Source: Buttiauxella gaviniae
GTDB lineage: Bacteria; Pseudomonadota; Gammaproteobacteria; Enterobacterales; Enterobacteriaceae
Length of the DNA: 64,000 bases
Direction of reading: 5' to 3'
NCBI RefSeq assembly: GCF_040786275.1
Contig: NZ_JBFMVT010000002.1
Span: 1,054,001 to 1,118,000 of the forward strand
Every line of letters begins with the position of its first letter. Position 1 is the stretch's first letter. The position numbers and the translations under genes were made by a program. This document shows, piece by piece, positions 34,027 to 44,515 of the stretch. The notes below the pieces were generated by a model that saw only the letters and a list, made by a program, of their open reading frames with translations, searched no databases and was not told the DNA's origin.

Positions 34027-35541
34027 TTACTTAACCGGACGCAGAGCCGGGAACAGGATAACGTCGCGAATGGTGTGGCTGTCGGTGAACAGCATAACCA
34101 TACGGTCGATACCAATACCCAGACCCGCCGTTGGTGGCAAGCCGTGCTCCAGTGCAGTCACGTAGTCTTCGTCGAAGAACATCGCTTCGTCGTCACCTGC
34201 GTCTTTGGCAGAAACCTGGTCTGCAAAGCGCTGCGCCTGATCTTCTGCATCGTTAAGCTCAGAGAAGCCGTTACCGATTTCACGGCCGCCGATGAAGAAC
34301 TCAAAGCGGTCAGTGATTTCTGGGTTTTCGTCATTACGACGCGCCAGCGGGGAAACTTCTGCCGGGTATTCAGTGATGAAGGTCGGCTGAATCAGATGGC
34401 TTTCTGCCACTTCTTCAAAGATCTCAGTTACTACGCGGCCCAGACCCCAGCTCTTCTCAACTTTAATGCCGATAGACGCTGCGATTTCCAGTGCTTTTGC
34501 CATATCGTCCAGATCTGCAATATCAGTTTCCGGACGGTATTTTTTGATCGCTTCACGCATGGTCAGTTTTGCGAACGGCTGGTCGAAGTCAAAAATCTCT
34601 TCGCCATATTTCACCTGCGCGGTACCCAGCACGTCGTGTGCCAGAGTACGGAACAAGGATTCGGTCAGTTCAATCAGATCTTTGTAATCCGCATACGCCA
34701 TGTAGAGTTCCATCATGGTGAACTCTGGGTTGTGACGCGGCGAAATCCCTTCGTTACGGAAGTTACGGTTGATCTCGAAGACGCGATCGAAGCCACCTAC
34801 CACCAGACGTTTCAGATACAGTTCCGGCGCAATACGCAGGTACATATCGATGTCCAGCGCATTGTGGTGAGTGATAAATGGACGGGCAGAGGCACCGCCA
34901 GGAATCACCTGCATCATTGGCGTTTCAACTTCCATAAAGCCACGCTCTACCATGAAGTTACGAACGCCAGCCATGATTTGCGAACGGATTTTAAAGGTGT
35001 TGCGGGATTCGTCGTTAGAGATCAGATCCAAATAACGTTGGCGATAACGCGCTTCTTGATCCTGCAGGCCGTGGAATTTATCCGGCAGCGGGCGCAGAGC
35101 TTTGGTCAGCAGACGCAGTTCAGTACAGTGAATAGAAAGCTCACCGGTTTTAGTTTTGAACAGTTTGCCGCGCGCGCCAAGGATGTCACCGAGGTCCCAC
35201 TTTTTGAATTGCTCGTTGTAGATGCCTTCTGGCAGGTCATCGCGCGCAACGTAAAGCTGAATGCGGCCGCCAACATCTTGCAGGGTAACGAAAGACGCTT
35301 TACCCATAATACGACGTGTCATCATACGACCGGCAACGGCCACTTCGATGCCCAGTTCTTCCAGCTCTTCGTTTTCTTTAGCGTCGAAGTCAGCGTGCAA
35401 TTGGTCTGAGGTATGATCGCGACGGAAGTCATTTGGGAAAGGGATGCCCTGCTCACGCAGGCCAGCCAGCTTCTCACGGCGAGATTTCAGTTCATTATTT
35501 AGATCGACCGCTTCGGTGCCCTGTGCTTGTTGTTCAGACAT
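34027..35541 (-). CDS. lysS: Lysyl-tRNA synthetase (class II, constitutive)
   Basis: Protein of 504 aa, the length of E. coli LysS (505). It has an N-terminal OB-fold anticodon-binding domain (about 60-150, with [19 protein letters not shown]) and the class II catalytic core: motif 1 around [15 protein letters not shown], motif 2 [20 protein letters not shown], motif 3 [14 protein letters not shown]. It charges tRNA-Lys with ATP. It starts 9 bases after the prfB stop and is cotranscribed with it, as in E. coli. Confidence 0.98.
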   Translation of the reverse strand: MSEQQAQGTEAVDLNNELKSRREKLAGLREQGIPFPNDFRRDHTSDQLHADFDAKENEELEELGIEVAVAGRMMTRRIMGKASFVTLQDVGGRIQLYVARDDLPEGIYNEQFKKWDLGDILGARGKLFKTKTGELSIHCTELRLLTKALRPLPDKFHGLQDQEARYRQRYLDLISNDESRNTFKIRSQIMAGVRNFMVERGFMEVETPMMQVIPGGASARPFITHHNALDIDMYLRIAPELYLKRLVVGGFDRVFEINRNFRNEGISPRHNPEFTMMELYMAYADYKDLIELTESLFRTLAHDVLGTAQVKYGEEIFDFDQPFAKLTMREAIKKYRPETDIADLDDMAKALEIAASIGIKVEKSWGLGRVVTEIFEEVAESHLIQPTFITEYPAEVSPLARRNDENPEITDRFEFFIGGREIGNGFSELNDAEDQAQRFADQVSAKDAGDDEAMFFDEDYVTALEHGLPPTAGLGIGIDRMVMLFTDSHTIRDVILFPALRPVK

Positions 35542-35550
35542 GTTGGTTCC

Positions 35551-36649
35551 TCATAACCCTGCTTTCAAACTTGCTTCGATAAATTTGTCCAGATCGCCAT
35601 CCAGTACCGCCTGCGTGTTACGGGTTTCTACACCGGTACGCAAGTCTTTGATACGGGAGTCGTCAAGGACGTAAGAACGAATCTGGCTGCCCCAGCCGAT
35701 ATCCGATTTGTTGTCTTCGAGCGATTGCTTCTCAGCATTTTTCTTTTGCATTTCCAGCTCGTACAACTTCGCCTTCATCTGCTTCATCGCCTGATCTTTG
35801 TTCTTATGCTGCGAACGATCGTTCTGGCACTGGGTCACAGTGTTGGTTGGAAGATGGGTAATACGTACCGCAGATTCTGTACGGTTAACGTGCTGACCAC
35901 CCGCGCCAGATGCGCGATAAACGTCGATACGCAGATCGGCCGGATTGATTTCGATATCAATATCATCATCCACTTCTGGATAGATAAAGGCCGAGCTAAA
36001 GGAGGTATGGCGACGGCCACCGGAATCGAACGGGCTCTTACGCACCAGGCGATGAACGCCAGTTTCAGTACGCAACCAGCCAAATGCATATTCACCCTGA
36101 ATGCGAATGGTCACGGATTTAATACCGGCAACTTCACCTTCAGACTCTTCAATAATTTCGGTTTTGAAGCCACGTGCTTCTGCCCAACGCAGATACATAC
36201 GCATCAACATGCTGGCCCAGTCTTGCGCTTCGGTGCCGCCAGAACCCGCCTGAATATCGATATAGCAATCAGCGCTGTCATACTCGCCGGAGAACATACG
36301 ACGGAATTCCAGCTGTGCCAGTTTGGCTTCCAGCTGATCTAACTCAACAACGGCTTCGTTGAAGGTTTCTTCGTCGTCGGCTTCAATGGCCAGTTCCAGC
36401 AGGCCGGAGACATCTTCAAGGCCCTGCGTCATTTGGTCTAATGTTTCGACAATCGCTTCCAGCGCGGAACGCTCTTTACCTAACGCTTGTGCGCGTTCAG
36501 GTTCGTTCCACACATCGGGCTGTTCCAGCTCTGCGTTTACTTCTTCCAGGCGCTCTTTCTTGGCATCGTAGTCAAAGATACCCCCTAAGAACGTCGCTGC
36601 GCTCTGTGAGGTCCTGGATGCGGTTTTTTACCGGGTTAATTTCAAACAT
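35551..36649 (-). CDS. prfB: Peptide chain release factor 2, with programmed +1 frameshift
   Basis: The full gene starts at ATG 36649 ([20 protein letters not shown]). It reads 25 codons to an in-frame TGA at 36572-36574, then continues in the +1 frame ([12 protein letters not shown]...) to give 365 aa. RF2 landmarks are the SPF anticodon-like tripeptide ([12 protein letters not shown]) and the GGQ peptidyl-hydrolysis loop ([11 protein letters not shown]). It ends translation at UGA and UAA. A downstream start at 36513 would omit the N-terminus and is only an ORF artefact. Operon: prfB-lysS, downstream of recJ. Confidence 0.98.
36571..36586 (-). promoter_or_regulatory. prfB autoregulatory frameshift site
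   Basis: The gene strand reads AGGGGGTATCTTTGAC: an internal Shine-Dalgarno (AGGGGG, 36581-36586), the slippery CTT (36575-36577) and the UGA stop followed by C. This is the classical RF2 site. When RF2 is scarce the ribosome slips +1 and makes more RF2. Confidence 0.97.
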
Positions 36650-36729
36650 GGTCTTTATTATCTTATGTTGGGGACTAAGACGAAAATGCGGTCGTAAACC
36701 GGAAAGTTTACCGGATTTACGACGTTTTT

Positions 36730-36876
36730 TATAGCATTCCCTGGCTTTAAATAGCCAAGTAATTGGTGTTGCAGCAAGGCGACCAGGGAGCTCATCCCGA
36801 TGAGCTTACTTTAGTAACTGATTCGGGTGAGTAAGTGCAGTTAACGCCGCTGCAGCGTCCAGAACGCAGGCTATAT
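36730..36876. repeat. ERIC element between recJ and prfB
   Basis: The segment contains hallmark ERIC stretches: GAGCTCATCCCGATGAGCTT, TTACTTTAGTAACTGATTCG, GGGTGAGTAAGTGCAG and TGCAGCAAGGCGACCAGG. It forms a long imperfect palindrome. Its right end reaches into the recJ stop codon (36871-36873). Boundaries are approximate. Confidence 0.8.
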
Positions 36877-38604
36877 AGGCCAAATATGATCGATGAGAAG
36901 TTGCACGCTTCGGTTGCCGCGGAATTCGTTTACGTCGAGCTTGAAGGCCAGCTCCACTTCACGCACGCCGTTATCCGGCCAGTATGCGGTATCTACGTTA
37001 AAGGCAATGCCGTCGATAAGCGGCCCGCCGCCGATGGGCTCAACCATGACTTTGAGGTGGCGCTCGCCCACCAACCGCTGCTGTAACAGGCGGAACTTTC
37101 CGTCAAAGAGTGGCTCCGGGAACATCTGCCCCCACGGCCCGGCATCACGCAGCATCTCGGCGGTTTCCAGCGTCATCTCTTGCGCGCTGAGTGCACCATC
37201 AGACCAAACCACACCCTGAAGTAGCGCGGGGTCGAGCCATTCACCTACCAGATCGCCAAAGCGCTGACGGAACTCTTCAAATTTCGGCTCTTCCAGGGAT
37301 AAACCCGCCGCCATGGCGTGGCCACCGAATTTCAGCATTAAGCCAGGGTACAAGGTATCAAGGCGTTCAAGGGCATCGCGCATATGCAAACCTTGCACCG
37401 AACGTCCGGAACCTTTAAGCGTGCCGTCTCCCGCTGGGGCAAAGGCGATAACCGGGCGGTTAAAGCGTTCTTTAATGCGTGAAGCCAGAATCCCGACCAC
37501 ACCCTGATGCCATTCTGGGTGGTACATCGCAAGGCCATAAGGCAGCTCGTCATGGTTACGTTCGAGTTGCTGGCATAGCGTCAGCGCTTCGACCTGCATA
37601 CCCTGCTCAATTTCTTTTCGCGTCTGATTTAACGCGTCCAGTTCATTGGCAAGCATGCGCGCTTCGCCGATGTTTTCGCTCAGCAATAAAGCAACGCCAA
37701 CGGACATATCATCCAGACGCCCCGCCGCATTCAGGCGCGGGCCAAGAGCAAAACCTAAGTCGCTTGCGGCTAATTTTTGCGGCTCACGGTTGGCGACTTC
37801 GAGCAGCGCTTTTATACCCGGCCGGCATTTCCCCGCACGAATGCGGCTCAGACCCTGCCAGGTCAAAATACGGTTATTGGTATCGAGCGGTACAACGTCT
37901 GCAACCGTACCCAACGCCACCAAATCCAGCAGTTCCGCCACGTTGGGAATCGCCAGCCCTTGCTGTTCGAACCAGCCGCAGTCGCGTAAATGGGTGCGCA
38001 GCGCCAGCATTAAATAGAAGGCAACGCCCACGCCCGCGAGAGCTTTTGAAGGGAACTCACAGTCAACCAGATTCGGGTTGATGATAGCTTCTGCCGCCGG
38101 AAGTTCTGGCCCCGGCAAATGGTGGTCAGTTACCACGACCGGAATGCCCAGCTCATGCGCACGCTCAACGCCGCTATGAGATGAGATGCCGTTATCGACG
38201 GTCAAAATCATTTGTGCGCCGCGAGCATGGGCTTGATCCACCACTTCCGGGCTCAGGCCATACCCATCTTCAAAACGATTTGGAACGAGATAACTGACAT
38301 TTTGGCAGCCGAGACTACGCAGACCCAGAACGCTTAGCGCTGTGCTGGTCGCGCCATCGGCATCAAAATCGCCCACGACGATAATGCGCAGGCCTTCGCG
38401 GAAAGCGTTGTGTAGCAGCTCAACGGCTTTATCCATACCAGATAATTGCTGCCACGGAAGCATGCCTTTCACGCTACGCTCCAGGTCTTGCTCACCGCGC
38501 ACGCCTCGACTGGCGTAAAGGCGCTTTAAAAGCGGATGCAGTTGCTGGGATAACACCACTGATTCATCGACTACACGGCGGCGAAGTTGAGTTTGCTGTT
38601 TCAC
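36871..38604 (-). CDS. recJ: Single-stranded-DNA-specific 5'-3' exonuclease RecJ
   Basis: Protein of 577 aa, the E. coli length. DHH-superfamily motifs are visible: VVGDFDADGATSTAL, LTVDNGISSHSG, VVTDHHLPG and, in the DHHA1 half, KFGGHAMAAGLSL. It degrades single-stranded DNA in the RecF pathway, mismatch repair and base-excision repair. It begins 7 bases after dsbC and lies in the xerD-dsbC-recJ-prfB-lysS direction. The C-terminal stop TAG falls at the edge of an ERIC element. Confidence 0.97.
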   Translation of the reverse strand: MKQQTQLRRRVVDESVVLSQQLHPLLKRLYASRGVRGEQDLERSVKGMLPWQQLSGMDKAVELLHNAFREGLRIIVVGDFDADGATSTALSVLGLRSLGCQNVSYLVPNRFEDGYGLSPEVVDQAHARGAQMILTVDNGISSHSGVERAHELGIPVVVTDHHLPGPELPAAEAIINPNLVDCEFPSKALAGVGVAFYLMLALRTHLRDCGWFEQQGLAIPNVAELLDLVALGTVADVVPLDTNNRILTWQGLSRIRAGKCRPGIKALLEVANREPQKLAASDLGFALGPRLNAAGRLDDMSVGVALLLSENIGEARMLANELDALNQTRKEIEQGMQVEALTLCQQLERNHDELPYGLAMYHPEWHQGVVGILASRIKERFNRPVIAFAPAGDGTLKGSGRSVQGLHMRDALERLDTLYPGLMLKFGGHAMAAGLSLEEPKFEEFRQRFGDLVGEWLDPALLQGVVWSDGALSAQEMTLETAEMLRDAGPWGQMFPEPLFDGKFRLLQQRLVGERHLKVMVEPIGGGPLIDGIAFNVDTAYWPDNGVREVELAFKLDVNEFRGNRSVQLLIDHIWPI

Positions 38605-38611
38605 CCGTTAA

Positions 38612-39328
38612 CTACCCACCGATGTTCGTAAGTTGCTGGTGCGCATCCAACATTTGCTTCATCTCTTTCGGCCCCTGATAGCCTGGGATCACTGTACCGT
38701 TGCTCAACACAATGGCCGGGGTTCCCTGAATGCCAAACTGCACGCCGAGGTTATAGTGATTCGCAATATTGGTGTTACAGGTAGCCCCCGCGACAGCCTC
38801 GCCTTTCATGGCGGCATCAAATGCTTTATTGCGATCTTTTGCACACCAAATCGCTTTCATATCGCTTTCAGTCTGACTTTGCAGACCCTGGCGAGGGAAA
38901 GCCAAATAACGCACGGTAATCCCCAATGCGTTGTAGTCTTTCATCTCTTCATGCAGCTTATGGCAGTAGCCACAGGTGATGTCGGTAAACACGGTAATGA
39001 CGTGTTTCTCTTGCGGCGCTTTGTAGACGATCATCTCTTTTTCGAGGGCGTTAAGTTTGCCCACCAGCAAGGTGTTGGTGACGTTAACCGGCTGCGCGCC
39101 GCTCACATCGTACAGCGGGCCCTGAATAATATGTTTACCGTCTTCAGTCACATACAGAACACCGCTGTCGGTCAGTACCGTTTTCATCCCCGCAACCGGT
39201 GCGGACTGAACGTCAGCATTTTGCACGCCTAACTTAGCCAGAGACTGCTTGATCGCTGCATCGTCAGCATGAACAAAACCGGACACGGAGACCGCGAATA
39301 TTGAGAGCAGCCACAAACGCTTTTTCAT
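38612..39328 (-). CDS. dsbC: Periplasmic disulfide isomerase DsbC
   Basis: Protein of 238 aa with a signal peptide (MKKRLWLLSIFAVSVSGFVHA, cut before DDAAIK; listed here as 21 residues ending at Ala), an N-terminal dimerisation domain and a thioredoxin fold with active-site CGYC (FTDITCGYCHKLHEEM). The cis-Pro loop is GIQGTPAIVLSNG. It reshuffles wrong disulfides and is kept reduced by DsbD. A second cysteine pair (WCAKD...GATCN) matches the structural disulfide of the family. It lies between xerD (23 bp upstream) and recJ (7 bp downstream). Confidence 0.97.
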   Translation of the reverse strand: MKKRLWLLSIFAVSVSGFVHADDAAIKQSLAKLGVQNADVQSAPVAGMKTVLTDSGVLYVTEDGKHIIQGPLYDVSGAQPVNVTNTLLVGKLNALEKEMIVYKAPQEKHVITVFTDITCGYCHKLHEEMKDYNALGITVRYLAFPRQGLQSQTESDMKAIWCAKDRNKAFDAAMKGEAVAGATCNTNIANHYNLGVQFGIQGTPAIVLSNGTVIPGYQGPKEMKQMLDAHQQLTNIGG

Positions 39329-39351
39329 GATGATTCCTTATCTTCTGCCAC

Positions 39352-40248
39352 TCACGCTCGTGGGTGGTGCTGTTGATGTAGCTGGCGCAAGCGCTCTGTC
39401 GCTACATGCGTATAAATTTGGGTGGTGGACAAATCGCTATGTCCAAGCAACATCTGTACGACTCGCAGATCCGCACCATGGTTCAGTAAATGTGTGGCAA
39501 AAGCATGCCGAAGAACGTGGGGCGAGAGCTTTTCGCTGTCTATTCCGGCCTGCACTGCGTAATGCTTAATGCGGTGCCAGAATGTCTGGCGCGTCATCTG
39601 CTGCGCACGGTTGCTCGGGAATACCACATCAATCGACACCCCATTGAGTAACCACGGGCGGCCATGTTCCAGGTAGTTTTCCACCCAGTAAACGGCTTCT
39701 TCCCCCATAGGTACCAGGCGCTCTTTATTGCCTTTACCGATAACGCGCACCACGCCCTGGCGTAGACTGACGTCACTCATGGTCAGGCCGACTAACTCCG
39801 AGACGCGTAGACCTGTAGCATACAATAATTCAAGCATCGCTTTGTCTCGCAGCTCAATAGGCTGATCGATACAGGGTGCCTGGAGCAGACGCTCAACCTG
39901 CGCTTCGCTTAAATCTTTCGGCAAACGCTGTGGTAACTTGGGCGATGAGAGCATGACGCTCGGGTCGTCTTCACGCAATTTTTCACGGTAGAGGTACTGA
40001 AACAGCCGACGCATCGCGCTTAGCATGCGTGCCGAGCTCGTTGCTTTATAGCCGCCTTCAAGGCGTTCAGCAAACAGTGATTGCAAATCGCCGGTTTGCA
40101 CGTTTAGCAAATTCAAATCATGACGTGCCAGCCACTCCGCCACCATATTCAGATCCCGGCGATAGGAGTCTAACGTGTTTTGTGCCAGATTCCGCTCAAG
40201 CCAGAGCGCATCAAGAAATTGTTCGATTCGGGCCTGATCCTGTTCCAC
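39352..40248 (-). CDS. xerD: Site-specific tyrosine recombinase XerD
   Basis: Protein of 298 aa with a SAM-like N-terminal core-binding domain and the catalytic domain: RVSELVGL (Arg), a Lys on the beta-hairpin (IGKGNKERLVPM), SPHVLRHAFATHLLNHGADL (HxxR), LLGHSDLSTTQIYTH (His and nucleophile Tyr). With XerC it resolves chromosome dimers at dif under FtsK control. The start is GTG at 40248. It heads the xerD-dsbC-recJ gene row and diverges from fldB. Confidence 0.97.
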   Translation of the reverse strand: MEQDQARIEQFLDALWLERNLAQNTLDSYRRDLNMVAEWLARHDLNLLNVQTGDLQSLFAERLEGGYKATSSARMLSAMRRLFQYLYREKLREDDPSVMLSSPKLPQRLPKDLSEAQVERLLQAPCIDQPIELRDKAMLELLYATGLRVSELVGLTMSDVSLRQGVVRVIGKGNKERLVPMGEEAVYWVENYLEHGRPWLLNGVSIDVVFPSNRAQQMTRQTFWHRIKHYAVQAGIDSEKLSPHVLRHAFATHLLNHGADLRVVQMLLGHSDLSTTQIYTHVATERLRQLHQQHHPRA

Positions 40249-40275
40249 AACAGCCTCACTTTTGGTGAATTGTGT

Positions 40276-40298
40276 CCATTATGCATGATGCACAATGG
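40276..40298. promoter_or_regulatory. Imperfect palindrome between xerD and fldB
   Basis: CCATTATGCA and TGCACAATGG are inverted repeats with one mismatch around TGA. The site lies 51 bp before fldB and 28 bp before xerD and could be a regulator-binding site. The regulator is not identified. Confidence 0.35.
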
Positions 40299-40348
40299 GA
40301 TCTGATACACTTGCCATCCTGCACGTTTTTAAAAGAGTTGTTAACGCG

Positions 40349-40870
40349 ATGAACATTGGCCTTTTTTATGGCTCCAGCACTTGTTACACCGAAATGGCTG
40401 CCGAAAAAATTCGTGACATCATTGGCCCTGAACTGGTGACGCTGCACAATCTGAAAGATGATTCACCTGCCATGATGGAACAGTACGATGTGTTGATTCT
40501 CGGCATCCCTACCTGGGATTTCGGCGAAATACAGGAAGACTGGGAAGCCATCTGGGATCAGTTGGATACGCTGAATCTTGAAGGTAAACCCGTTGCGCTT
40601 TATGGCATGGGCGATCAGCTCGGCTACGGTGAATGGTTCCTTGATGCACTGGGTATGCTGCACGATAAACTTGCCCCACGAGGCGCTCAGTTTATTGGCT
40701 ATTGGCCAACCGAAGGCTATGAATTTACTAGCCCAAAACCAGTCATTGCCGACGGGCAGTTGTTCGTAGGCTTAGCGCTTGATGAAACCAATCAGTACGA
40801 TTTAAGCGATGAGCGAATCCAAAACTGGTGCGAGCAAATTCTTGCAGAAATGGCCGAGAAGTTTGCCTGA
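40349..40870 (+). CDS. fldB: Flavodoxin 2
   Basis: Protein of 173 aa, the length of E. coli FldB. Start at ATG 40349 ([20 protein letters not shown]), which places the FMN phosphate-binding loop at the N-terminus as in all flavodoxins; the frame is open further upstream but unconserved. FMN-flanking loops are [14 protein letters not shown] and [12 protein letters not shown]. It is an electron carrier; in E. coli fldB belongs to the SoxRS response. Confidence 0.96.
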   Translation: MNIGLFYGSSTCYTEMAAEKIRDIIGPELVTLHNLKDDSPAMMEQYDVLILGIPTWDFGEIQEDWEAIWDQLDTLNLEGKPVALYGMGDQLGYGEWFLDALGMLHDKLAPRGAQFIGYWPTEGYEFTSPKPVIADGQLFVGLALDETNQYDLSDERIQNWCEQILAEMAEKFA

Positions 40871-40877
40871 TTCAGGC

Positions 40878-41300
40878 TTAAACTTCGCCGCTCCCGCTCG
40901 CCTGTTGTTGCAGCATCAGGCGGCGTAAATCTCGCCATTCGCCGGTATCCATGCTGTCAGCAGATAACCATAAATGCTGGCAGCGTTTACGACCTATACG
41001 GCGTAAACGCAGCATCATGCCACTGCGTAATACCCACGGCGTTCCCACGATTTCCCACTCCTGATTTTGCCAGCGTAGGTGATAATCGGTCAGGATTTTC
41101 ATTTCACCCTGGCAGGCGTGAATGCGACGCTGACTGCGCACACTGTCAAAAACAACCAGTGAAAGCAGCAGCATCCAGATTAGCGTATAGCTCATCGGCC
41201 ACGGCATCAGAAGCACAAACAGTGCAATAAGACCATGAACCAATAGTGAGAGCCATTGCGCCCGCCAGGAGACGCGGAGATCAGATTGCCACAGGACCAC
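40878..41300 (-). CDS. ygfX: YgfX (CptA) inner-membrane protein
   Basis: Protein of 140 aa with two adjacent membrane helices (about 17-55) and a soluble C-terminal part, as in E. coli YgfX. It overlaps sdhE by 20 bases. In E. coli YgfX/CptA was reported as a toxin-like protein affecting FtsZ/MreB with YgfY; the better supported view is that the pair is linked to flavoprotein assembly through SdhE. Function remains unsettled. Confidence 0.92.
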   Translation of the reverse strand: MVLWQSDLRVSWRAQWLSLLVHGLIALFVLLMPWPMSYTLIWMLLLSLVVFDSVRSQRRIHACQGEMKILTDYHLRWQNQEWEIVGTPWVLRSGMMLRLRRIGRKRCQHLWLSADSMDTGEWRDLRRLMLQQQASGSGEV

Positions 41301-41547
41301 GTTCTTTATTCCGTGTCTGAATCAGTGTCACCATCCGTTGCAGCTCTGTATCTGCCGGTTTGCCATGATTCATTAACCAATTGAACAGGTCAGGATCATC
41401 ACTTTCCAGTAAACGGACAAACAACTGTTTATCCTCAGGGCTTAACGAGTCATATTCATATTCGAAGAACGGCATAATAGAAATATCCAGCTCGCGCATT
41501 CCTCGGCGGCACGCCCAATGAATTCGGGCTTTGTTATTGATATCCAT
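41281..41547 (-). CDS. sdhE: FAD assembly factor SdhE (YgfY/CptB)
   Basis: Protein of 88 aa, the E. coli length, starting at ATG 41547 ([20 protein letters not shown]). The RGMREL motif is the conserved RGxxE flavinylation signature. It promotes covalent attachment of FAD to SdhA (and FrdA). The upstream extension of the frame is unconserved. Its 3' end overlaps ygfX by 20 bases, implying coupling; it diverges from ygfZ. Confidence 0.95.
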   Translation of the reverse strand: MDINNKARIHWACRRGMRELDISIMPFFEYEYDSLSPEDKQLFVRLLESDDPDLFNWLMNHGKPADTELQRMVTLIQTRNKERGPVAI

Positions 41548-41794
41548 GTGCTCTTTCCTGGTTATCTGACAAAGAAGGTACAAATCTTAGTGTAACGTGT
41601 TTTCTCTGCACGCATTATACGAATGTTACCGTTTGCGCGCGTTATCGTGAGAAATTTATGCAATGCGTTGCTGTTGCATTAAGCTTGCGAGAAATCTCGT
41701 AAGCGCACGATTCGCCTTATCAAACTGCTTGCATTGGTTAATGGCTCTTTTACCATTGAGCCAATACATCTGCTCAACAACCTGGGACATAACT

Positions 41795-42784
41795 ATGGCT
41801 TTCACTCCATTTCCTCCACGTCAGCCTACAGCCGCAGCCCGCCTGCCGCTAACACTCATGACGCTTGACGATTGGGCACTGGCGAACGTGACGGGCAACG
41901 ATGCAGAAACTTATTTGCAAGGCCAGGTCACGGCTGATGTTGCACAGCTGGCGGCTAACCAGCACACCCTTTGCGCGCACTGTGACGCGAAAGGGAAAAT
42001 GTGGAGCAACCTGCGCCTGTTCCGTCGCGGCGAAGGTTTTTCCATCATTGAACGCCGTAATCTGCGTGATGCGCAGCTTGTTGAATTGAAAAAATATGCG
42101 GTGTTTTCCAAAGTCACTATTGTCGCTGACGATGAAAGCGTGCTTCTGGGACTCGCCGGTTTCCAGGCTCGCGCAGCACTCGCCAATGTGTTCACCACAC
42201 TGCCTGATGCAGAAAATCCTGTCGTACAAGAAGGTGGCACTACGCTGCTGTGGTTTAACCTTCCAGCCGAGCGTTTCATGTTGGTTACTGATGAATCTAC
42301 CGCACAGGCATTAGCTGAAAAATTGCAGGGCGAAGCCCAACGTAATGATAGCCAACAATGGCTGGCGCTGGAGATTGAAGCCGGTATCCCGGTCATCGAA
42401 CCGGTGAACAGCGCGCAGTTTATTCCGCAGGCGACCAATCTTCAGGCGCTTGGCGGTATCAGCTTCAAAAAAGGCTGCTACACCGGCCAGGAAATGGTGG
42501 CACGTGCGAAGTTTCGTGGCGCGAATAAGCGTGCGCTGTGGTTCCTCGCAGGCAAAGCCAGCCGCTTACCTGAAGCAGGCGAAGATTTAGAACTGAAAAT
42601 GGGTGATAACTGGCGTCGTACCGGCACCGTGTTGGCTGCCAGCCAGCTTGATGATGGCCGTGTATTGGTTCAGGTTGTTATGAACAACGATCTGGAAGCC
42701 GACAGCGTATTGCGTGTGCGCGACGATAACGGCAGCGAGCTGGTTATTGAGCGTCTACCTTACTCCCTGGAAGACGAACAATAA
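41795..42784 (+). CDS. ygfZ: tRNA-modifying/Fe-S repair folate-binding protein YgfZ
   Basis: Protein of 329 aa, close to E. coli YgfZ (326). Start at ATG 41795 ([17 protein letters not shown]); the upstream open frame is unconserved. The family hallmark KGCYTGQE is present ([20 protein letters not shown]). The fold resembles the GcvT T-protein. It acts with folate in assembly or repair of some 4Fe-4S enzymes, including MiaB. It diverges from sdhE. Confidence 0.96.
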   Translation: MAFTPFPPRQPTAAARLPLTLMTLDDWALANVTGNDAETYLQGQVTADVAQLAANQHTLCAHCDAKGKMWSNLRLFRRGEGFSIIERRNLRDAQLVELKKYAVFSKVTIVADDESVLLGLAGFQARAALANVFTTLPDAENPVVQEGGTTLLWFNLPAERFMLVTDESTAQALAEKLQGEAQRNDSQQWLALEIEAGIPVIEPVNSAQFIPQATNLQALGGISFKKGCYTGQEMVARAKFRGANKRALWFLAGKASRLPEAGEDLELKMGDNWRRTGTVLAASQLDDGRVLVQVVMNNDLEADSVLRVRDDNGSELVIERLPYSLEDEQ

Positions 42785-42826
42785 CAAATACTTAAACGTC
42801 GCTCCCGAATGCGGGGGCGACAGGCA

Positions 42827-43480
42827 TTAATGAATATAAAGATAGATCGCGAGGAAGTGGCACACGCTGCCGCCGAGTACAAAACCGTGCCAGATTGCAT
42901 GATTATAGGGGATACGCTTGCAGACGTAGAAAATTACCCCCAATGAATAAATCACGCCGCCGACGGCTAATAACGTAATACTGCCAGCGTCTAACTTCAT
43001 TGCCAGTTGATAGACCACAGCCAGAGACAGCCAGCCCATCAGCAGATAAGTCACAAGCGAGAGCACTTTAAAGCGATGTGCAATCGTCAGTTTGAACAGA
43101 ATCCCCAGCAGTGCCAGGCCCCATATCACCACCATCATGATGTGGGCAAAAGGCGAGTCCAGCCCAACAAGTAAAAATGGTGTGTAAGTACCCGCTATCA
43201 AAAGGTAAATTGCGCAGTGGTCAAATTTCTTCAGCCATCGTTTGGCGCGTTGATGGGGAATGGCGTGATACAGCGTTGAGGCAAGAAACAGCAAAATCAT
43301 GCTGCCACCGTACAAGCTGTAGCTGGTTATCGCCGTTACGCTCGCGTTGCTATCAACCGCCTGTATCAGTAGCAAAACCAGCCCGACAATCCCAAACACT
43401 AGCCCAATACCGTGGCTAATACTGTTGGCGATCTCCTCCGCCAGTGAATATCCTTTCGTTACCAATGGTTTGTCAGCCAT
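42827..43480 (-). CDS. yqfA: Hemolysin III-family membrane protein YqfA
   Basis: Protein of 217 aa (E. coli 219) with seven membrane helices and PAQR-family motifs: [44 protein letters not shown] and [17 protein letters not shown] with conserved histidines. Start at ATG 43480 ([17 protein letters not shown]), matching E. coli; the frame is open to 43582. Molecular function is not established despite the family name. Confidence 0.94.
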   Translation of the reverse strand: MADKPLVTKGYSLAEEIANSISHGIGLVFGIVGLVLLLIQAVDSNASVTAITSYSLYGGSMILLFLASTLYHAIPHQRAKRWLKKFDHCAIYLLIAGTYTPFLLVGLDSPFAHIMMVVIWGLALLGILFKLTIAHRFKVLSLVTYLLMGWLSLAVVYQLAMKLDAGSITLLAVGGVIYSLGVIFYVCKRIPYNHAIWHGFVLGGSVCHFLAIYLYIH

Positions 43481-43763
43481 AAGGCTACTCCCGGTGAGAC
43501 AAAAGATAGAAAATGCATCCCATCTAGCATAACTGAGAATGATTCCAGCTAACACATGTACGCCAAAATAAATCCATAACATGTAATAACCATAACCCTA
43601 CAATTTATACATGAATATCCAACAAGTTCTGAACCACAATGCATGGGTGGGCGAAAGCTGGCCCGAATTATGGCAACATGTCGTTGGTCATTTATATTCA
43701 GCGTAATAAAAGAGTGGGTTACGATAAGCCCCTTCCCAATCGGAACATTCAGGAAAACCTACC

Positions 43764-44492
43764 ATGTTCACTCATGCGGCAATTGCTAATCTCAACGGAC
43801 TGGAAATGATGGTCTACAACTTTGTCATTAAGAACCGCGACAAAGTGATGTACATGACTATCCGCGAATTAGCCGATGCGGCGGGGGTTTCTACGACTAC
43901 CGTGCTGCGCTTTTGCCGCAAGCTGAATTGTGAAGGGTATTCTGAATTTCGCGTTCGTTTTAAATTATATCTTGAACAAAATGATGAGCAGTTAGTTAAT
44001 TTTGGCCCGTGTGAAATTATCAGCTTTTTTAAAAGTACTAATAATGAAGAGTTCGATAATTTAATCGATCAGGCCGTTGATATTATTTGCTCCTCCGAAC
44101 GTATTATATTTGTCGGCGCAGGGACATCAGGTGCATTAGCAAAATATGGGGCACGTTTCTTTTCTAACGTCGGGAAATTTAGCAATCATATTGATGACCC
44201 CTATTTCCCTGTCACTAATGATATGGCAAAAAACGCGCTGGCAATTGTACTTTCGGTATCCGGTGAAACCGAAGAGATTTTGCGTTTCGCCAGCCAGTTC
44301 AGCCTGCACAACTGCAAAGTGCTCTCCATCACCAGCCATGAAAACTCAGCTCTGGCGAAGCTTGCCGACTTTAACATCTCCTGGCATATTCCTCTGACGC
44401 GCGTTGCCGGGGTGTATGACATCACGACACAAATTCCTGTCATTTATATTTTAGAGACCATCGGCCGTAAATTGGCTAAGAAAATGGCATAA
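43764..44492 (+). CDS. RpiR/MurR-family transcriptional regulator, probable regulator of bglA
   Basis: Protein of 242 aa. An N-terminal HTH of RpiR type (MTIRELADAAGVSTTTVLRF then CRKL) is followed by a SIS phosphosugar-binding domain (about 85-230: IIFVGAGTSGALAKYGARFF, VLSVSGETEEI). It should bind a phosphosugar. It lies directly upstream of bglA in the same direction with a perfect inverted repeat between them, so control of bglA by a beta-glucoside-6-phosphate is likely (inference). Confidence 0.88.
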   Translation: MFTHAAIANLNGLEMMVYNFVIKNRDKVMYMTIRELADAAGVSTTTVLRFCRKLNCEGYSEFRVRFKLYLEQNDEQLVNFGPCEIISFFKSTNNEEFDNLIDQAVDIICSSERIIFVGAGTSGALAKYGARFFSNVGKFSNHIDDPYFPVTNDMAKNALAIVLSVSGETEEILRFASQFSLHNCKVLSITSHENSALAKLADFNISWHIPLTRVAGVYDITTQIPVIYILETIGRKLAKKMA

Positions 44493-44515
44493 AAAAACAG
44501 CCTGTTTTTTACGTG

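Noticed and set aside
33988-35409. A 473-codon + strand frame opposite lysS
   Set aside because: It is antisense to the fully recognisable LysS and is low in protein-like features; a codon-bias shadow.
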